This document shows, piece by piece, positions 17,347-27,593 of a DNA stretch of 64,000 nt; position 1 is the first letter of the stretch; each line of letters starts with the position of its first letter. The position numbers were made by a program, and so were the translations under genes. The notes beneath the pieces are model-generated. The model searched no databases. It was not told the origin of the DNA and saw nothing but the letters and a program-made list of their open reading frames with translations. This stretch comes from Parabacteroides sp. PM6-13 (GTDB taxonomy: Bacteria; Bacteroidota; Bacteroidia; Bacteroidales; Tannerellaceae). The stretch covers positions 1-64,000 of the forward strand of contig NZ_JARXWF010000013.1 in the NCBI RefSeq assembly GCF_029892605.1, in the 5' to 3' direction.

Positions 17347-17964
17347 TAATTCTCTCTCGTTGGAAAGAAAGGTCCATTCTTCCCGAGGCTGGGCATTGTA
17401 GGTGTGAATGCCTAAGGCTTCGGCCGCTTTGCAATTCACCAGGGCATCGTCGATAAAAAGGGTCTCTTCGGGGCGTAGGCCGGCATCCTGCAACACGTAT
17501 TCATAGATCTCTGCATTGGGCTTCAACAAATGAAGCTCGAAAGAAAGGTATATTTTATGAAAGAAATCGTTGATTGTATGGTTCTTGTAGGAAAAGATCT
17601 TTTTTTCGGCCCATTCCCAATGGATGGTGTTGGTGTTGCTGAGTAGATAAAGGTTGTATTTTTGGTGGAGATCCAGTAAAATGTCGAGCTTGGTAGAGGG
17701 CACATCGTCCAGCATATTGATCCATGCCTTGTCTATTTGTGCATCAGTGATAGGGAGATTCGATCGTTTGCGTATGCCATCCCGAAATTCCGCGGCAGAG
17801 ATAGCGCCAAGTTCCAGCTGCATAAACAGCTCCTTGTGGTTATATCCTTCCAGTTGTTCGTGCACATCAACACCTAACTGGGCAAATTCTTCGATACAAC
17901 GATTGCGCGTCAGATTGATAATCACACCTCCAAAGTCAAAAATCAAATTTTTTATCCCTCCCAT
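17341..17964 (-). CDS. HAD-family hydrolase, subfamily IA
   Basis: A 207-residue cytoplasmic phosphatase-like protein. Motif I is FDFGGVIINL (the nucleophile Asp is in DFGGV, close to the YihX/haloacid dehalogenase-like group). Motif II is LLSNTN, the motif III lysine is in LLKPNAEIYEYVL, and motif IV is FIDDALVNCKAAEALGI. All catalytic positions are present. The substrate cannot be inferred; sugar phosphates or FMN are typical for relatives. Confidence 0.9.
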   Translation of the reverse strand: MGGIKNLIFDFGGVIINLTRNRCIEEFAQLGVDVHEQLEGYNHKELFMQLELGAISAAEFRDGIRKRSNLPITDAQIDKAWINMLDDVPSTKLDILLDLHQKYNLYLLSNTNTIHWEWAEKKIFSYKNHTINDFFHKIYLSFELHLLKPNAEIYEYVLQDAGLRPEETLFIDDALVNCKAAEALGIHTYNAQPREEWTFLSNERELL

Positions 17965-18011
17965 AAGTCATTCCTTCCAATTTCCCTGACATCCTTTCGT
18001 TTGTCTCCGTG

Positions 18012-18019
18012 CAAAGATA
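18012..18019 (-). promoter_or_regulatory. -7 element of the HAD hydrolase gene
   Basis: On the minus strand TATCTTTG matches TAnnTTTG, about 48 bp before the ATG. A weaker TTTATG sits 20 bases upstream of it in place of TTTG. Confidence 0.5.
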
Positions 18020-18045
18020 TGTAAATCCCCTCAAGGTAGCATAAA

Positions 18046-18081
18046 GAAAAAAGGTGAATTCGTTTGAATCCACCTTTTTCT
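18046..18081 (-). terminator. Intrinsic terminator of rplS
   Basis: AAAAGGTG and CACCTTTT arms, extended by GAATC/AATTC pairing, form a hairpin with T-runs 20 bp after the rplS stop on the minus strand. It separates rplS from the HAD gene. Confidence 0.75.
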
Positions 18082-18100
18082 ACTATTTGCTAAATAGTTG

Positions 18101-18448
18101 TTAGAATCTTCTTTCTTTGATTCTGGCTTTCTTACCGGTAAGCGCACGTAAATAATACAATTTGGCGCGGCGAACTTTACCATGTTTGTTCACGGTAATA
18201 CTTTCGATAAACGGAGAGTTCATAGGGAAGATACGTTCAACACCTACGTTTTCAGACATTTTACGCACGGTAAAACGTTTTTTGTCTCCATGACCAGAGA
18301 TACGGATAACAACACCACGATACTGCTGGATACGTTCTTTGTTACCTTCTTTGATACGATAAGCCACTGTAATCGTGTCTCCGCTTCTGAATGCAGGATG
18401 CTCTTTCTTTACAGCAAATGCCTCTTCTGCAATTTTAATTAAATCCAT
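18101..18448 (-). CDS. rplS: 50S ribosomal protein L19
   Basis: A 115-residue ribosomal protein at the 30S-50S interface. It shows the family pattern [33 protein letters not shown], then [26 protein letters not shown] and [22 protein letters not shown]. The length is normal. It is monocistronic, with a promoter and terminator of its own. Confidence 0.98.
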   Translation of the reverse strand: MDLIKIAEEAFAVKKEHPAFRSGDTITVAYRIKEGNKERIQQYRGVVIRISGHGDKKRFTVRKMSENVGVERIFPMNSPFIESITVNKHGKVRRAKLYYLRALTGKKARIKERRF

Positions 18449-18535
18449 TGTTTATAGCTTTTTAATTGTAATTAATAATGAAACGCAATATAACGGGCCA
18501 CTTTTGATCCCGACAGAGATTACGTAAAGCGGTTG

Positions 18536-18567
18536 CAAAGGAACGAAAGTTTTGTGAATCTACCAAG
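18536..18567 (-). promoter_or_regulatory. Promoter of rplS
   Basis: On the minus strand TTGG (18563-18566), 19 bases and TTCCTTTG (18536-18543) form a promoter with one mismatch in the -7 box. The leader to the ATG at 18448 is about 80 nt, long enough for autogenous control, though no fold was recognised. Confidence 0.5.
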
Positions 18568-18638
18568 AAAGTGCTTGGTTATTTTAGTGTTAGAGGCAAA
18601 GATAGGAGAATTTAATCGATGAAAATGAAAAGCTTTCT

Positions 18639-18646
18639 TATATTTG
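18639..18646 (+). promoter_or_regulatory. -7 element of the redoxin lipoprotein gene
   Basis: TATATTTG matches TAnnTTTG and lies 27 bp before the ATG at 18674. The -33 region is weak. Confidence 0.5.
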
Positions 18647-18673
18647 TAGTCAATAAACTAAATAAAACTCCTT

Positions 18674-19210
18674 ATGCGATTAACCAAAAGTGTATTTGTT
18701 TTTTGGGCGCTTTGCCTTGTTTGCAGCCTATCGTCTTGCATAAAAGAACATAATGAAGATTCGGATGATGTGGTTAGCTATGTATTTGTAGGTGACCGGG
18801 TTCCCTCCTTTTCGGTGGAAGATAATAAAGGGAATAGATTCCATGCGGATGATTTTAAAGGGAAGCGTTCGTTGTTGACGCTTTTTAATACCACGTGTAG
18901 CGACTGCAAAAGAGAATTGGAAATCATAGAGTCTGTCTGGCAAAAATTGAAAAATGATCCGGATTACCAGGTGATTGCCATTGGAAGGCAAGAGACGATG
19001 GAGTCAATAGATGCTTGTTGGAATGAGCGTCATTTGACGATTCCTGCTTTTCCGGATCCCAAACGGGAGATTTTTACACTTTTTGCCGGTAATTACATTC
19101 CTCGTATATACCTGATTGATACGACCGGCACCGTACGCTGGATGGCTATAGAAAATTTGGAGTCGACAACGGCTGAAGATCTTGTTGATCGTTTGAAAAA
19201 GCTTCCTTGA
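18674..19210 (+). CDS. Redoxin/thioredoxin-fold lipoprotein
   Basis: A 178-residue lipoprotein with a signal peptide whose lipobox is LSSC (Cys22). A thioredoxin-like fold follows (GDRVPSFSVEDNKGNRFHADDFKGKRSLLTLFNTTCSDCKRELEIIE). CSDC supplies the CxxC redox pair, and the cis-Pro is in NYIPRIYLID. It belongs with the TlpA/ResA or AhpC/TSA-like thiol reductases that act on the periplasmic face of a membrane. The partner is unknown; it stands alone. Confidence 0.88.
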   Translation: MRLTKSVFVFWALCLVCSLSSCIKEHNEDSDDVVSYVFVGDRVPSFSVEDNKGNRFHADDFKGKRSLLTLFNTTCSDCKRELEIIESVWQKLKNDPDYQVIAIGRQETMESIDACWNERHLTIPAFPDPKREIFTLFAGNYIPRIYLIDTTGTVRWMAIENLESTTAEDLVDRLKKLP

Positions 19211-19869
19211 TGTATAAATATTTTGATATCAAATTTACGAGGAGCTAAAACGCGAGGGATGGGTTTAAAGCAAAAGTGAGGGGTATCCATCTCGGACCCC
19301 CCTCACTAGCACAAGTAAAACAAAGTGTGTGCATGTGCGCCATAGTTCCAATTCACTACAAAGTCATAATTCAAAAATAGTTAAGGTTTTGGTAAAGTTA
19401 TATTTGCCTAAAAAACCATATATAAAAGATGTAAAGGCAATTTCCCTAAAAAGGTTCATCGTTCTTTGCTCTTTTGTTATGTATCAAAAATAGACATAGC
19501 CCTTGATTTTTTAGTACTTCTGAATGATTATTTTAGAAACTAATACAGTAAAAGCCATAAAACCAATACTTGTTTGACTCGAAAATCGAAAACTGAAAGA
19601 TAGATACAGTGTCGTGTTTTATTTCTCGAAAAAAAAGATGCGTGATAATAACGATACCCAAAAACCAAATTTAGGGCTTTTATAAACTTACAAACCTTAC
19701 AAACCTTCGGATTTAGCCTTGATTTTGGGGCTCTTGGATATGACCAATATGAAAATTATTATCTTTGTTACAAAAAATTATACATAACAAAATTTTTCCG
19801 TGGATAACATTAACCTGGAACTCACCCTAAGGAGACGTATAAAATATAACTATATAAAATCAATTACCA
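19211..19869. other. Intergenic stretch of 659 bp
   Basis: AT-rich, with no credible gene on either strand. It contains a hairpin of AGTGAGGGG (19275-19283) and CCCCTCACT (19299-19307) 65 bp after the redoxin stop, without a T-tract. Near the end lies a promoter candidate for the GLUG lipoprotein gene. The rest shows nothing I can name. Confidence 0.6.
19734..19767 (+). promoter_or_regulatory. Promoter candidate of the GLUG lipoprotein gene
   Basis: TATCTTTG (19760-19767) is a perfect -7 box. TTG at 19734-19736 is 23 bases upstream, slightly longer than the usual 19-21. The ATG follows 102 bp downstream. Confidence 0.45.
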
Positions 19870-22806
19870 ATGGCAAATAAACTGTATCCCTTTTTCTTAT
19901 TCTGTCTGTTGCTATTCTGCTCATCTTGTGAAGACGACAAACAGGAAGTAATCACCAATGCGGCTGGTTCGCAAATCGAAGTAGTTGGAAATATGAAAGT
20001 GAGCTCTTTCAAAATACCCAATAAACAGTTGACGATAGAACGGCTAATGAAGCTCAAGCATCGATTACAGTCGCTGCGTGATGGTAGAAAATTCAACTTC
20101 AATGGAAGTATAAAAGAGATAAAACCTGATGAGATAATCTGTGAATTACATATACCCATCGACAACGTGATTCCGGATGGAGATTACAATCTGGCTTTCA
20201 CAGCGGCGGATAATTCGATAACTATTCCCACTCAGTTTGTATTGACATTCAAGGATGAAATGGTCGCGGCGATCTTGCAAAATACGACAAACTATTCGGC
20301 CTATTTCTCCGGCGACGGAACGGCTGAAAGTCCTTATTTAGTCAACGATATAGATAAGTTTCTTACCCTGTTATCGGCGGATCGTACCAACGCCAAAGGA
20401 TTATTCTTCCGACAGACAGAGGATCTGATAATGCCTGTGCAGGCCATCCGATCCAACTTTTCCGGCAGCTACGACGGAGGTGGTTTCAAACTCAAAAACC
20501 TGACCTTTGATGGGGCGAATAATGATGTGAAGGAAAACTCGTATGTGGGATTCTTTAGAGAGTTGAACGATGGTTCTTCTGTCTCTAATATAGTGTTTAG
20601 CGACGTTATGATTATCAATGCGGAAAACAATGTGGGCGTTGTCGCTGGCAGTTCCTATGGCTCAGTAAGTTTGAAGAATATTTCGGTATCCGGCAAGGTG
20701 CAGGGTAACCTAAGTGTAGGAGGCCTGATCGGGTCTACTACGACGGGCAATCTTTTAGTGGAGGATATAAACTTGGGTATCATTGTAAAAGGAAATGATT
20801 TTGGTGTCGGCGGCTTGTTTGGACTGTGTCTCAGCAATGTGACCATTACGTCGGTTCGGAATACGAAAGGTTTCTCTGTTTCCGGGGGAGATAATGTGGG
20901 TGGTCTGATCGGGGATTTTTCTGGCATCTTCGATATTAAGAATGTATCCCTCCAAGTGGCTACGGTTGATGATGGATCTTTCGCATTGTGGGGAACGGCT
21001 TACTGTCTCGGAGGTATAATTGGTAGGGCGAGTCTAAGAGGTCATTCCACGATCAGTGGTTCTACGATACAACTTCCTATTCATGGTGTGGATCGGGTAG
21101 GTGCTTTTTTGGGTAATCTTTCTCTAGATGAGTATGAGTCAGGTTATGGTATCACATTAAAAGATAATAGGGTATTGCCAAGCCAGATCTCCGGGGTGAG
21201 CGATGTCGGAGGATTCGTGGGATACTGGGCGAACGTAAGAGTGAATGAGTTGTCTAATCTGCTTCAACAAGCAAGTGTCACCGGAATGACAAATGTTGGT
21301 GGCTTTGTCGGGCAATTGTATGCGGCAAACTGGGTAAGCGGAAAGGTGAACGGTGTCAAGATTGAACCGAGCGAACCAATCACGGCAAAGAAAAAAGTTG
21401 CCGGTGGAGTATTTGGCGAGGTATTAAAGTCAAAAAATGAGATTGACATATCTCCGGCTTCTTTTACCATCGGTAAGAACGTGTCGGTGAATGCTGCTTA
21501 TACGGTTGGTGGAATTGTTGGAAGAGCGGAGAATACAACGTTTACCGGAGATGTCTCTTTCATAGTGGACGAGGATCAGGCTATTAAGAATCTAAAAGGA
21601 TCCTCCTCTTTTTCAGGAAAGATTAATAACCTAGAGGCGTATAGAACCACAACCTACACTTCCGGAGGTCTCTTTGGAGAGGTGGAAGATTGTACGATCA
21701 AGAATGTTATGGCTGACGCCGAGGTACGAGGTGAAAGATTAATTGGTGGTATTGCCGGTAATGCAATAAATTCATTCCTAACATATTGTGTGACGAAAGG
21801 CGGATCTGTGGAGGCACAATCATTCGCTGCAGGCGGTATTTGTGGGAAAATGCTTATGACTAAAGCGGAAGGAATCAATTACTTAGTCAACAATGCGTCT
21901 GTCTCCTGTTCCAATAAAGAAGGAGATTCCTCAGGGGGTATAATTGGTTATTTTGAATCAGGAAAGGGTACCATCTCTGATTTTATTAATGTAGGGAATG
22001 TAACAGGTTTCGGATCTGTTGGTGGTGTTATCGGCTCTTTCATATCAAAAGATAAGGGGTCTAAGAATGATAATATCGTGACCCTGAAACGCGCGGTCAA
22101 CTACGGTGAGGTTTCAGGATCCTACAGAGACGGGGAGGAAATGTTTGGATTAGGTGGAGTTGTCGGTACAGCCAGGTATTGTGCCGAGATCAGAGAATCT
22201 GCCAACCACGGTCCGGTAACGGCGTTGCAATATTCTACCTATAATGGTGTAGGTGGAGTCGCGGGTGTACTGGGAGGCAAAGAGCAGAATCAAAGTCATA
22301 TAAAACTGATTAGTTGTTGTAATACAGCGACCATAACCAACCATGGGGATAAAAGCAAATCCCGTTATACGATGGGGGGTGTGGCAGGCCGCTTGTTTAA
22401 TGGAGATAAAGATGGTGAGCGTACTGTCAATATGCACAATTGCTACAACAAAGGGGCGGTAAATGAGTCGAACAATCGTGATAACGGAGGCATACTGGGA
22501 TCGATACAGAGCTATGCCGCTGTACACGAATGTATTAATATAGGAAAGGTTCAACATGGAAACGGAGGCGTCGGTTCTCATCCCAATGACGATTTGTTTT
22601 TCTATATCAACTATATGTATTACCTGAAAGGATCGGGAAAAAGCTGGAAAGGAAAAGAATTCAGCGATTCGCAGAAACAGAAAGAAGGTACCTTTGAGAA
22701 CTTCTCCTTCGGCAGATACTGGCTGATAGACAAGGAAAACAAAAATGGCGGATTCCCCTATTTGGTAGACTGTTATTACCAGTTCGCTAAAAAGCCGGTT
22801 CTTTGA
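19870..22806 (+). CDS. Large GLUG-repeat lipoprotein
   Basis: A 978-residue exported lipoprotein. The signal peptide ends in the lipobox CSSC (Cys20), followed by EDDKQE, an acidic stretch fitting Bacteroidetes surface-export signals. Residues about 20-160 form a globular N-terminal part. From about 190 to 900 there are about nineteen GLUG-like repeats with a VGGLIG or VGGFVG turn, as in the parallel beta-helix of M26 peptidase-associated and adhesin-like proteins. No protease motif was seen. The next gene starts 44 bp after its stop and is another beta-helix protein. A surface adhesin or glycan-contact role is inference. Confidence 0.85.
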   Translation: MANKLYPFFLFCLLLFCSSCEDDKQEVITNAAGSQIEVVGNMKVSSFKIPNKQLTIERLMKLKHRLQSLRDGRKFNFNGSIKEIKPDEIICELHIPIDNVIPDGDYNLAFTAADNSITIPTQFVLTFKDEMVAAILQNTTNYSAYFSGDGTAESPYLVNDIDKFLTLLSADRTNAKGLFFRQTEDLIMPVQAIRSNFSGSYDGGGFKLKNLTFDGANNDVKENSYVGFFRELNDGSSVSNIVFSDVMIINAENNVGVVAGSSYGSVSLKNISVSGKVQGNLSVGGLIGSTTTGNLLVEDINLGIIVKGNDFGVGGLFGLCLSNVTITSVRNTKGFSVSGGDNVGGLIGDFSGIFDIKNVSLQVATVDDGSFALWGTAYCLGGIIGRASLRGHSTISGSTIQLPIHGVDRVGAFLGNLSLDEYESGYGITLKDNRVLPSQISGVSDVGGFVGYWANVRVNELSNLLQQASVTGMTNVGGFVGQLYAANWVSGKVNGVKIEPSEPITAKKKVAGGVFGEVLKSKNEIDISPASFTIGKNVSVNAAYTVGGIVGRAENTTFTGDVSFIVDEDQAIKNLKGSSSFSGKINNLEAYRTTTYTSGGLFGEVEDCTIKNVMADAEVRGERLIGGIAGNAINSFLTYCVTKGGSVEAQSFAAGGICGKMLMTKAEGINYLVNNASVSCSNKEGDSSGGIIGYFESGKGTISDFINVGNVTGFGSVGGVIGSFISKDKGSKNDNIVTLKRAVNYGEVSGSYRDGEEMFGLGGVVGTARYCAEIRESANHGPVTALQYSTYNGVGGVAGVLGGKEQNQSHIKLISCCNTATITNHGDKSKSRYTMGGVAGRLFNGDKDGERTVNMHNCYNKGAVNESNNRDNGGILGSIQSYAAVHECINIGKVQHGNGGVGSHPNDDLFFYINYMYYLKGSGKSWKGKEFSDSQKQKEGTFENFSFGRYWLIDKENKNGGFPYLVDCYYQFAKKPVL

Positions 22807-22850
22807 TAGAAGGTAAGATACTGCTGAATTGTTTTAATCGATACAGAGAT

Positions 22851-25406
22851 ATGAACATAAAACTTTCCTTATTGATCACATTTCTTACCTTGGCAGCGAG
22901 TGTGATGAGTCAGCAACCCTACGCGTATCACTCTTTAGATCAGAGCGATCCGATATGTTTTGGTGGTGACCATATTGTTTATCAAGGTGAGCGGATTGAG
23001 CTTGGGGCGCGATCGTTTTTCATCGATGCCCGCCTGCCCGACGAGGTCGCCGCGCGGTATCCCTATGTGTTTAATACGGTCAATGAGGCTGTGGAGCAGA
23101 TCATCGACGGAACGGAAGATGAGCCGATGACCTTGCACATTGCCCCTTATGTCTACTGGCTTGACGATCCCGATGACCCGGCGATACGAGTGGCGAAAGA
23201 GGGTGAGTCGTTGCCTTATGCCATTATTCTGAAGTGCAACTGGTTGCGCTTTCATGGGTTGAACAAGGATCCGCGACATGTGGTATTGGCTGTTAATCGA
23301 GGACAAACAATGGGGGCAAAAGGCAATTACACCATGTTCAAAATGTCAGGAGACGGCATTACAACCGAAAATATCACATTGGGTAATTATTGTAATATCG
23401 ACTTGGAATATCCGCTTCTGCCACAATTGAATCGCACGAAAAGAGGAAGTGCTATTGTGCAGGCGCAGTTGGTGATTTGTGATAGCGATAAGGTCTTTGC
23501 ACGTAACTGTCGTTTTGTGAGTAGACTGAATCTGAATCCTTTTTTTGGCAGTGGAAAAAGAACCTTGTTTGTGAATTGTCATTTTGAATCGACCGATGAT
23601 GCGCTGTGCAAAACGGCGGTTTATCTGAATTGTGATTTTGACTTCTATTCTTCTAAACCCTTTGGAAGTACTATTCTTACCGGTTCCGTATTCCTGAATT
23701 GCGATCTGCAGTCGTTTACCACCTCTGAACAGTATTTTACGAAAGGCGGTGGACAGGTTGCTGTTCTGCATTCACGATTAAGGTCGGAAACGGCTCCTTA
23801 TTGGGGATGGCGCGATATCCCTGCCGATGAGTCACGCAACTATCAACATGAGGTTACATTGAATGATAAACCCTATATAATTGGGGGCGAACGTAATCCT
23901 ATGAATACGGTGCAGCTGGGCGATAAACCTCTGCTGGATGCCTATTATTTCAAACACGATGGACAGATACATTATAATATATACAATCTGCTCAAGGGAA
24001 ACGATGATTGGGATCCATTACATATGAAAGAGTGTGTGCGTGAGGCGGAAGAAAGAGATGGGAAATCGTACACAAACCTTCCTACACAATTGCTGATCTC
24101 CACCACGCGTGATACGATCGAAACAGCTAAGTCTACGCTGCTGTTGCGCCCTATTATGAAACGGTTTGGTAATTTCGATGCCGAGGTCAGTGAGCATATT
24201 CAATGGAGTATTTCTCCACAAGACAGAGCCTTTGCTCAACTCTCTGTGAACGACCGACAGGAGTGTGAAGTGATCCCGACGAATCAAACCGATCATCTCC
24301 AACAAATTGTCGTTTCTGCTGTTTCTGCTTCGGGGTTGGAGGCCGCGAGCGTAGTCTATATCCTTCCCGAGGTGCTGGAGGCTCCTGCGTTTGTACGAAA
24401 ACCTACGCTGCGGAAGAAGGACGGTAAGTTGTTGTTAGACTATACATTGGATACGCGTTATCCCGACCAGTCACTCATTACCTGGTATCGTTGTAATGAT
24501 AAAAATGGCACAAATCCGATAGAGGTTGCCGTATCGCGTATGAACGATCCGATGCGCGAATATGTATTGACTGCCGGTGACTGCGGTAAATATTTGATGG
24601 CCAAGATCATGCCTAAGGATTTGCGCTCGTTACCCGGAGAGGCTACCTGTGTGATCTCCAAAACGTCGATACGGGCAAAGGATGTTCGTACATCGAATAA
24701 ATGGATGGATGTAGATTTCAAAACGCTCTCTTCCAGCTATCAGCCGTTGGTGTTGCCGGGATATTGGACACTTGATTGCTACGCTCCGGAAGATACACGT
24801 GGACATAACTGGGAGGCAGACAATAGCGTTGATCCCTGGTACTATGGACCGGGTATCAATGGGGCGGCGAATGCTATCGGATTTGTGCAGGCTATAAGAG
24901 GCGCACGTATGCGTTATACTCCCGTAGGGACCGACTATGGTGATATGAAAATCAGCTTTACAGCTGTGCCGGCAAAGACAGCCGGGCAGGGTTTTGGTAG
25001 TGCGACGGCGCAATATATGGATATTTTCATCAAGTTCGATACCCAAACGATGAATGGGTATGCGTTGCGGATTGTGCGTACAACGAAGTATCACGATGCG
25101 GTTGATTTTGTTCTTATGCGTTATGAAAATGGAAAAGCACATCCGATAAGCGAACCTATCACCACCTCATGTTATAATCCGGAATGTCGTATTACGGTTG
25201 AAGTACGTGGAAATAAGCTTATTGCGCAAGCCGAACTCTTGGGAGGCAACAACAAGACAGCAAGAGCGAATGTCGCGAACGAGATTAATATGGAAACGGA
25301 TATTCAACTCAATCCTTTCGGAGGAGTTGGCTTCCAGCATACCGGTACAGTGCATGGAGGAGCTACGCTGATAAAGGATATGCGCGTTGAATGGCCCCTA
25401 TTTTAG
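22851..25406 (+). CDS. Exported pectinesterase/pectate-lyase-like beta-helix protein
   Basis: An 851-residue secreted protein. The start at 22851 is chosen because [21 protein letters not shown] is a clean signal peptide; an upstream frame from 22803 overlaps the previous gene and would spoil it. Residues about 90-330 show a right-handed beta-helix pattern with repeated NC turns ([41 protein letters not shown]), reminiscent of carbohydrate esterase family 8. The C-terminal 250 residues look like a separate beta-sandwich. Catalytic residues cannot be assigned with confidence. It probably forms an operon with the GLUG lipoprotein gene and overlaps pyrD tail to tail by 4 bp. Confidence 0.75.
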   Translation: MNIKLSLLITFLTLAASVMSQQPYAYHSLDQSDPICFGGDHIVYQGERIELGARSFFIDARLPDEVAARYPYVFNTVNEAVEQIIDGTEDEPMTLHIAPYVYWLDDPDDPAIRVAKEGESLPYAIILKCNWLRFHGLNKDPRHVVLAVNRGQTMGAKGNYTMFKMSGDGITTENITLGNYCNIDLEYPLLPQLNRTKRGSAIVQAQLVICDSDKVFARNCRFVSRLNLNPFFGSGKRTLFVNCHFESTDDALCKTAVYLNCDFDFYSSKPFGSTILTGSVFLNCDLQSFTTSEQYFTKGGGQVAVLHSRLRSETAPYWGWRDIPADESRNYQHEVTLNDKPYIIGGERNPMNTVQLGDKPLLDAYYFKHDGQIHYNIYNLLKGNDDWDPLHMKECVREAEERDGKSYTNLPTQLLISTTRDTIETAKSTLLLRPIMKRFGNFDAEVSEHIQWSISPQDRAFAQLSVNDRQECEVIPTNQTDHLQQIVVSAVSASGLEAASVVYILPEVLEAPAFVRKPTLRKKDGKLLLDYTLDTRYPDQSLITWYRCNDKNGTNPIEVAVSRMNDPMREYVLTAGDCGKYLMAKIMPKDLRSLPGEATCVISKTSIRAKDVRTSNKWMDVDFKTLSSSYQPLVLPGYWTLDCYAPEDTRGHNWEADNSVDPWYYGPGINGAANAIGFVQAIRGARMRYTPVGTDYGDMKISFTAVPAKTAGQGFGSATAQYMDIFIKFDTQTMNGYALRIVRTTKYHDAVDFVLMRYENGKAHPISEPITTSCYNPECRITVEVRGNKLIAQAELLGGNNKTARANVANEINMETDIQLNPFGGVGFQHTGTVHGGATLIKDMRVEWPLF

Positions 25407-26320
25407 TGGGCAAGTTGTAAGGCTCCGGTTAATTCCCGAGCCGATTGGAATCCGTGGCGATCGCAATAATCATTGATTCCCTCGATGACTTTAATAGAAA
25501 CTGTCGGATCGATGAAATTGTAGGTGCCGATTTGGATGGCGGTAGCTCCGGCAAGCATAAACTCGATGGCATCTTTTGCATTGGAAATGCCTCCCAAACC
25601 GATAATTGGTATCTTGACAGCCTTATAGGTTTGCCATACCATGCGCAAGGCAACTGGTTTTACACAAGGGCCTGATAATCCGCCGGTGACTGTCGAGAGG
25701 ATGGGTTTTCGCTTCTCCGCGTCAATGGCCATACCCAGTAAGGTGTTGATCAGCGAAACCGAGTCAGCTCCTTCTGCCTCCACAGCCCGGGCAATTTCTG
25801 TGATGTCCGTTACATTGGGCGACAACTTAACGATCAACGTTTTGGGATATACCTTGCGCACCGCTTTTACTACTTCAGCAGCTCCGGCGCAAGTCACCCC
25901 GAAAGCCATGCCACCTTGTTTTACATTCGGGCAGGATATATTCAGTTCGATGGCCGGGATATGATCCAGCGTGGCTATTTTTTCTGCACATTCCACATAC
26001 GAATCAACAGAAGAACCGCTCACATTCACGATCATTCGGGTATCGAGATCCTTGATAGTCGGATATATTTCTTTGATGAAGTAGTCCGCCCCTTTGTTTT
26101 GTAAGCCCACGGCATTCAACATACCCGCCGGAGTTTCCGCCATACGCGGGTAATTATTTCCTTCACGTAGTTCGGCCGTTGTTCCTTTTACGATAATGCC
26201 GCCTAAGCGTTCGATATCCATAAAGTCTGCATACTCTGTGCCGTATCCGAATGTGCCGGAAGCGGTCATCACCGGATTTTTAAGGGAAAGATTGCCTATT
26301 TGTATGTCTAAATTTGCCAT
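25403..26320 (-). CDS. pyrD: Dihydroorotate dehydrogenase B, catalytic subunit
   Basis: A 305-residue FMN enzyme that oxidises dihydroorotate to orotate in pyrimidine synthesis. Class 1B is shown by the partner gene pyrK directly upstream. Typical segments are [41 protein letters not shown] (with the catalytic Cys), [25 protein letters not shown] and [28 protein letters not shown]. It overlaps pyrK by 13 bp, which suggests coupled translation. Confidence 0.97.
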   Translation of the reverse strand: MANLDIQIGNLSLKNPVMTASGTFGYGTEYADFMDIERLGGIIVKGTTAELREGNNYPRMAETPAGMLNAVGLQNKGADYFIKEIYPTIKDLDTRMIVNVSGSSVDSYVECAEKIATLDHIPAIELNISCPNVKQGGMAFGVTCAGAAEVVKAVRKVYPKTLIVKLSPNVTDITEIARAVEAEGADSVSLINTLLGMAIDAEKRKPILSTVTGGLSGPCVKPVALRMVWQTYKAVKIPIIGLGGISNAKDAIEFMLAGATAIQIGTYNFIDPTVSIKVIEGINDYCDRHGFQSARELTGALQLAH

Positions 26321-27090
26321 GATAATTGATTGATATTAAAAACAGGACCTTCTGTACACACACATACATGGTGATTTTCTTTTGTTTTCTCTACACAACA
26401 GAGACAGGCACCGATACCGCAAGCCATCGTATTTTCCAAAGAAACTTCACAAGTAATAGACTGGGCAGCCGCATAACGGGCTACTGCCATCATCATAGGC
26501 TTCGGCCCACAGGTGTAAATTCTGTCAAAGCGGTTGGATTTCAATAGGGAATGATCGGTTACATATCCTTTCTCGCCCATGGAACCATCTTCGGTAGTCA
26601 CGGCTACTTTGCCAATTGCATTAAAATGATCCAGCTGTAACAGATCCGCGGCCGAGCGTGCTCCCAATAGGAAAGTTACTTCGAAGCCGGCTTTTTTCAG
26701 TCTTTCTCCTAAGAAAAGTATAGGGGCTGTGCCCACACCACCGCCGACCAATAACAACTTTTCGGCTGTATCACCAGAGGGGATGGTAAACGTATTGCCT
26801 AATGGCAACAGAAGATTTACAATATCTCCGGGTTTGTATGCCGCCATGGCTCGTGTTCCGTCTCCAACCAATTGAACAAGCAACCACAGTTGATTATTTT
26901 TATAATCGACATAGTTGATAGAGATGGGGCGACGTAAAAAAGTAGTAGGTGAATTATCTACCCTGACCTGAACAAATTGCCCCGGAAGCATTTCGGGCAA
27001 GGAATCGTCGGTTGTCAGTTTCAGTAGACAATAATTTGAATGAAGGCGTTGATTTTCGACCACCTTCAAGTCCAACATGTATTTCTTCAT
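26308..27090 (-). CDS. pyrK: Dihydroorotate dehydrogenase B, electron transfer subunit
   Basis: The FAD/[2Fe-2S] subunit that passes electrons from PyrD to NAD+. About 260 residues, with a ferredoxin-reductase-like beta barrel ([11 protein letters not shown] for FAD), the NAD domain ([32 protein letters not shown]) and a C-terminal cluster motif [10 protein letters not shown] ending in a further Cys ([10 protein letters not shown]). A GTG at 27096 is in frame, but the ATG at 27090 is preferred. Confidence 0.95.
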   Translation of the reverse strand: MKKYMLDLKVVENQRLHSNYCLLKLTTDDSLPEMLPGQFVQVRVDNSPTTFLRRPISINYVDYKNNQLWLLVQLVGDGTRAMAAYKPGDIVNLLLPLGNTFTIPSGDTAEKLLLVGGGVGTAPILFLGERLKKAGFEVTFLLGARSAADLLQLDHFNAIGKVAVTTEDGSMGEKGYVTDHSLLKSNRFDRIYTCGPKPMMMAVARYAAAQSITCEVSLENTMACGIGACLCCVEKTKENHHVCVCTEGPVFNINQLSWQI

Positions 27091-27109
27091 ATCCACATTA
27101 TTAGTGATA

Positions 27110-27117
27110 CAAAGATA
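27110..27117 (-). promoter_or_regulatory. -7 element of the pyrK-pyrD operon
   Basis: TATCTTTG on the minus strand matches TAnnTTTG and lies about 20 bp before the pyrK ATG, giving a short leader. No good -33 element is seen. Confidence 0.55.
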
Positions 27118-27149
27118 GGTATTCTATTCTAAATTATCAGTCTGCGAGC

Positions 27150-27593
27150 TTATTTGTCCTCCTGATCCTCGGGGATGAACGTGTCGTAGGTATTGTCTGA
27201 ATAGAAAAGCATTATTCGGCTTACATTTCTGGTAGGCTTTTCGATAACCTTAATCTCCTGCATTTGTGGAGGTTCAATCGTTATTTCAGGCTGTTTTGGC
27301 TCAATTTCCTTGCGATATTCCGGAACTTCCGGTTCCTCGTCGGGAAATAATGACGTAGTTGTAAACAAATCTCCCATGGTTTTCTCTTTAACCATCTTGC
27401 CTTTCCCTAACAACAGCCATTCGCCATTTATCTCCGGAAAGCGCTGAAGTATTTTGGTGATTATCTCGAGACTTGGATTGTTACGCCCGCTTAATGCATG
27501 AGACAATGTCGCGCGCTGAACTTCTATCTCTTCAGCAAAACGTGCAGCTTTGAGTTGCTCATGCTCCATAATCTGATTTATTCGATCTCTCAT
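27150..27593 (-). CDS. XRE-family helix-turn-helix regulator
   Basis: A 147-residue DNA-binding protein. The N-terminal 60 residues are a Cro/CI-type HTH (MEHEQLKAARFAEEIEVQRATLSHALSGRNNPSLEIITKILQRFPEINGEWLLLGKG). The rest is an acidic, Pro-rich linker and a short conserved end (RIMLFYSDNTYDTFIPED). The long noncoding region upstream carries many short palindromic motifs that could be its operators. Confidence 0.88.
   Translation of the reverse strand: MRDRINQIMEHEQLKAARFAEEIEVQRATLSHALSGRNNPSLEIITKILQRFPEINGEWLLLGKGKMVKEKTMGDLFTTTSLFPDEEPEVPEYRKEIEPKQPEITIEPPQMQEIKVIEKPTRNVSRIMLFYSDNTYDTFIPEDQEDK

Noticed and set aside
19275-19307. Intrinsic terminator after the redoxin gene
   Set aside because: The hairpin is good but has no T-tract, so it is mentioned only within the intergenic description.
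22803-22850. Longer start of the beta-helix protein overlapping the GLUG gene
   Set aside because: It would bury the signal peptide that begins at the ATG at 22851.
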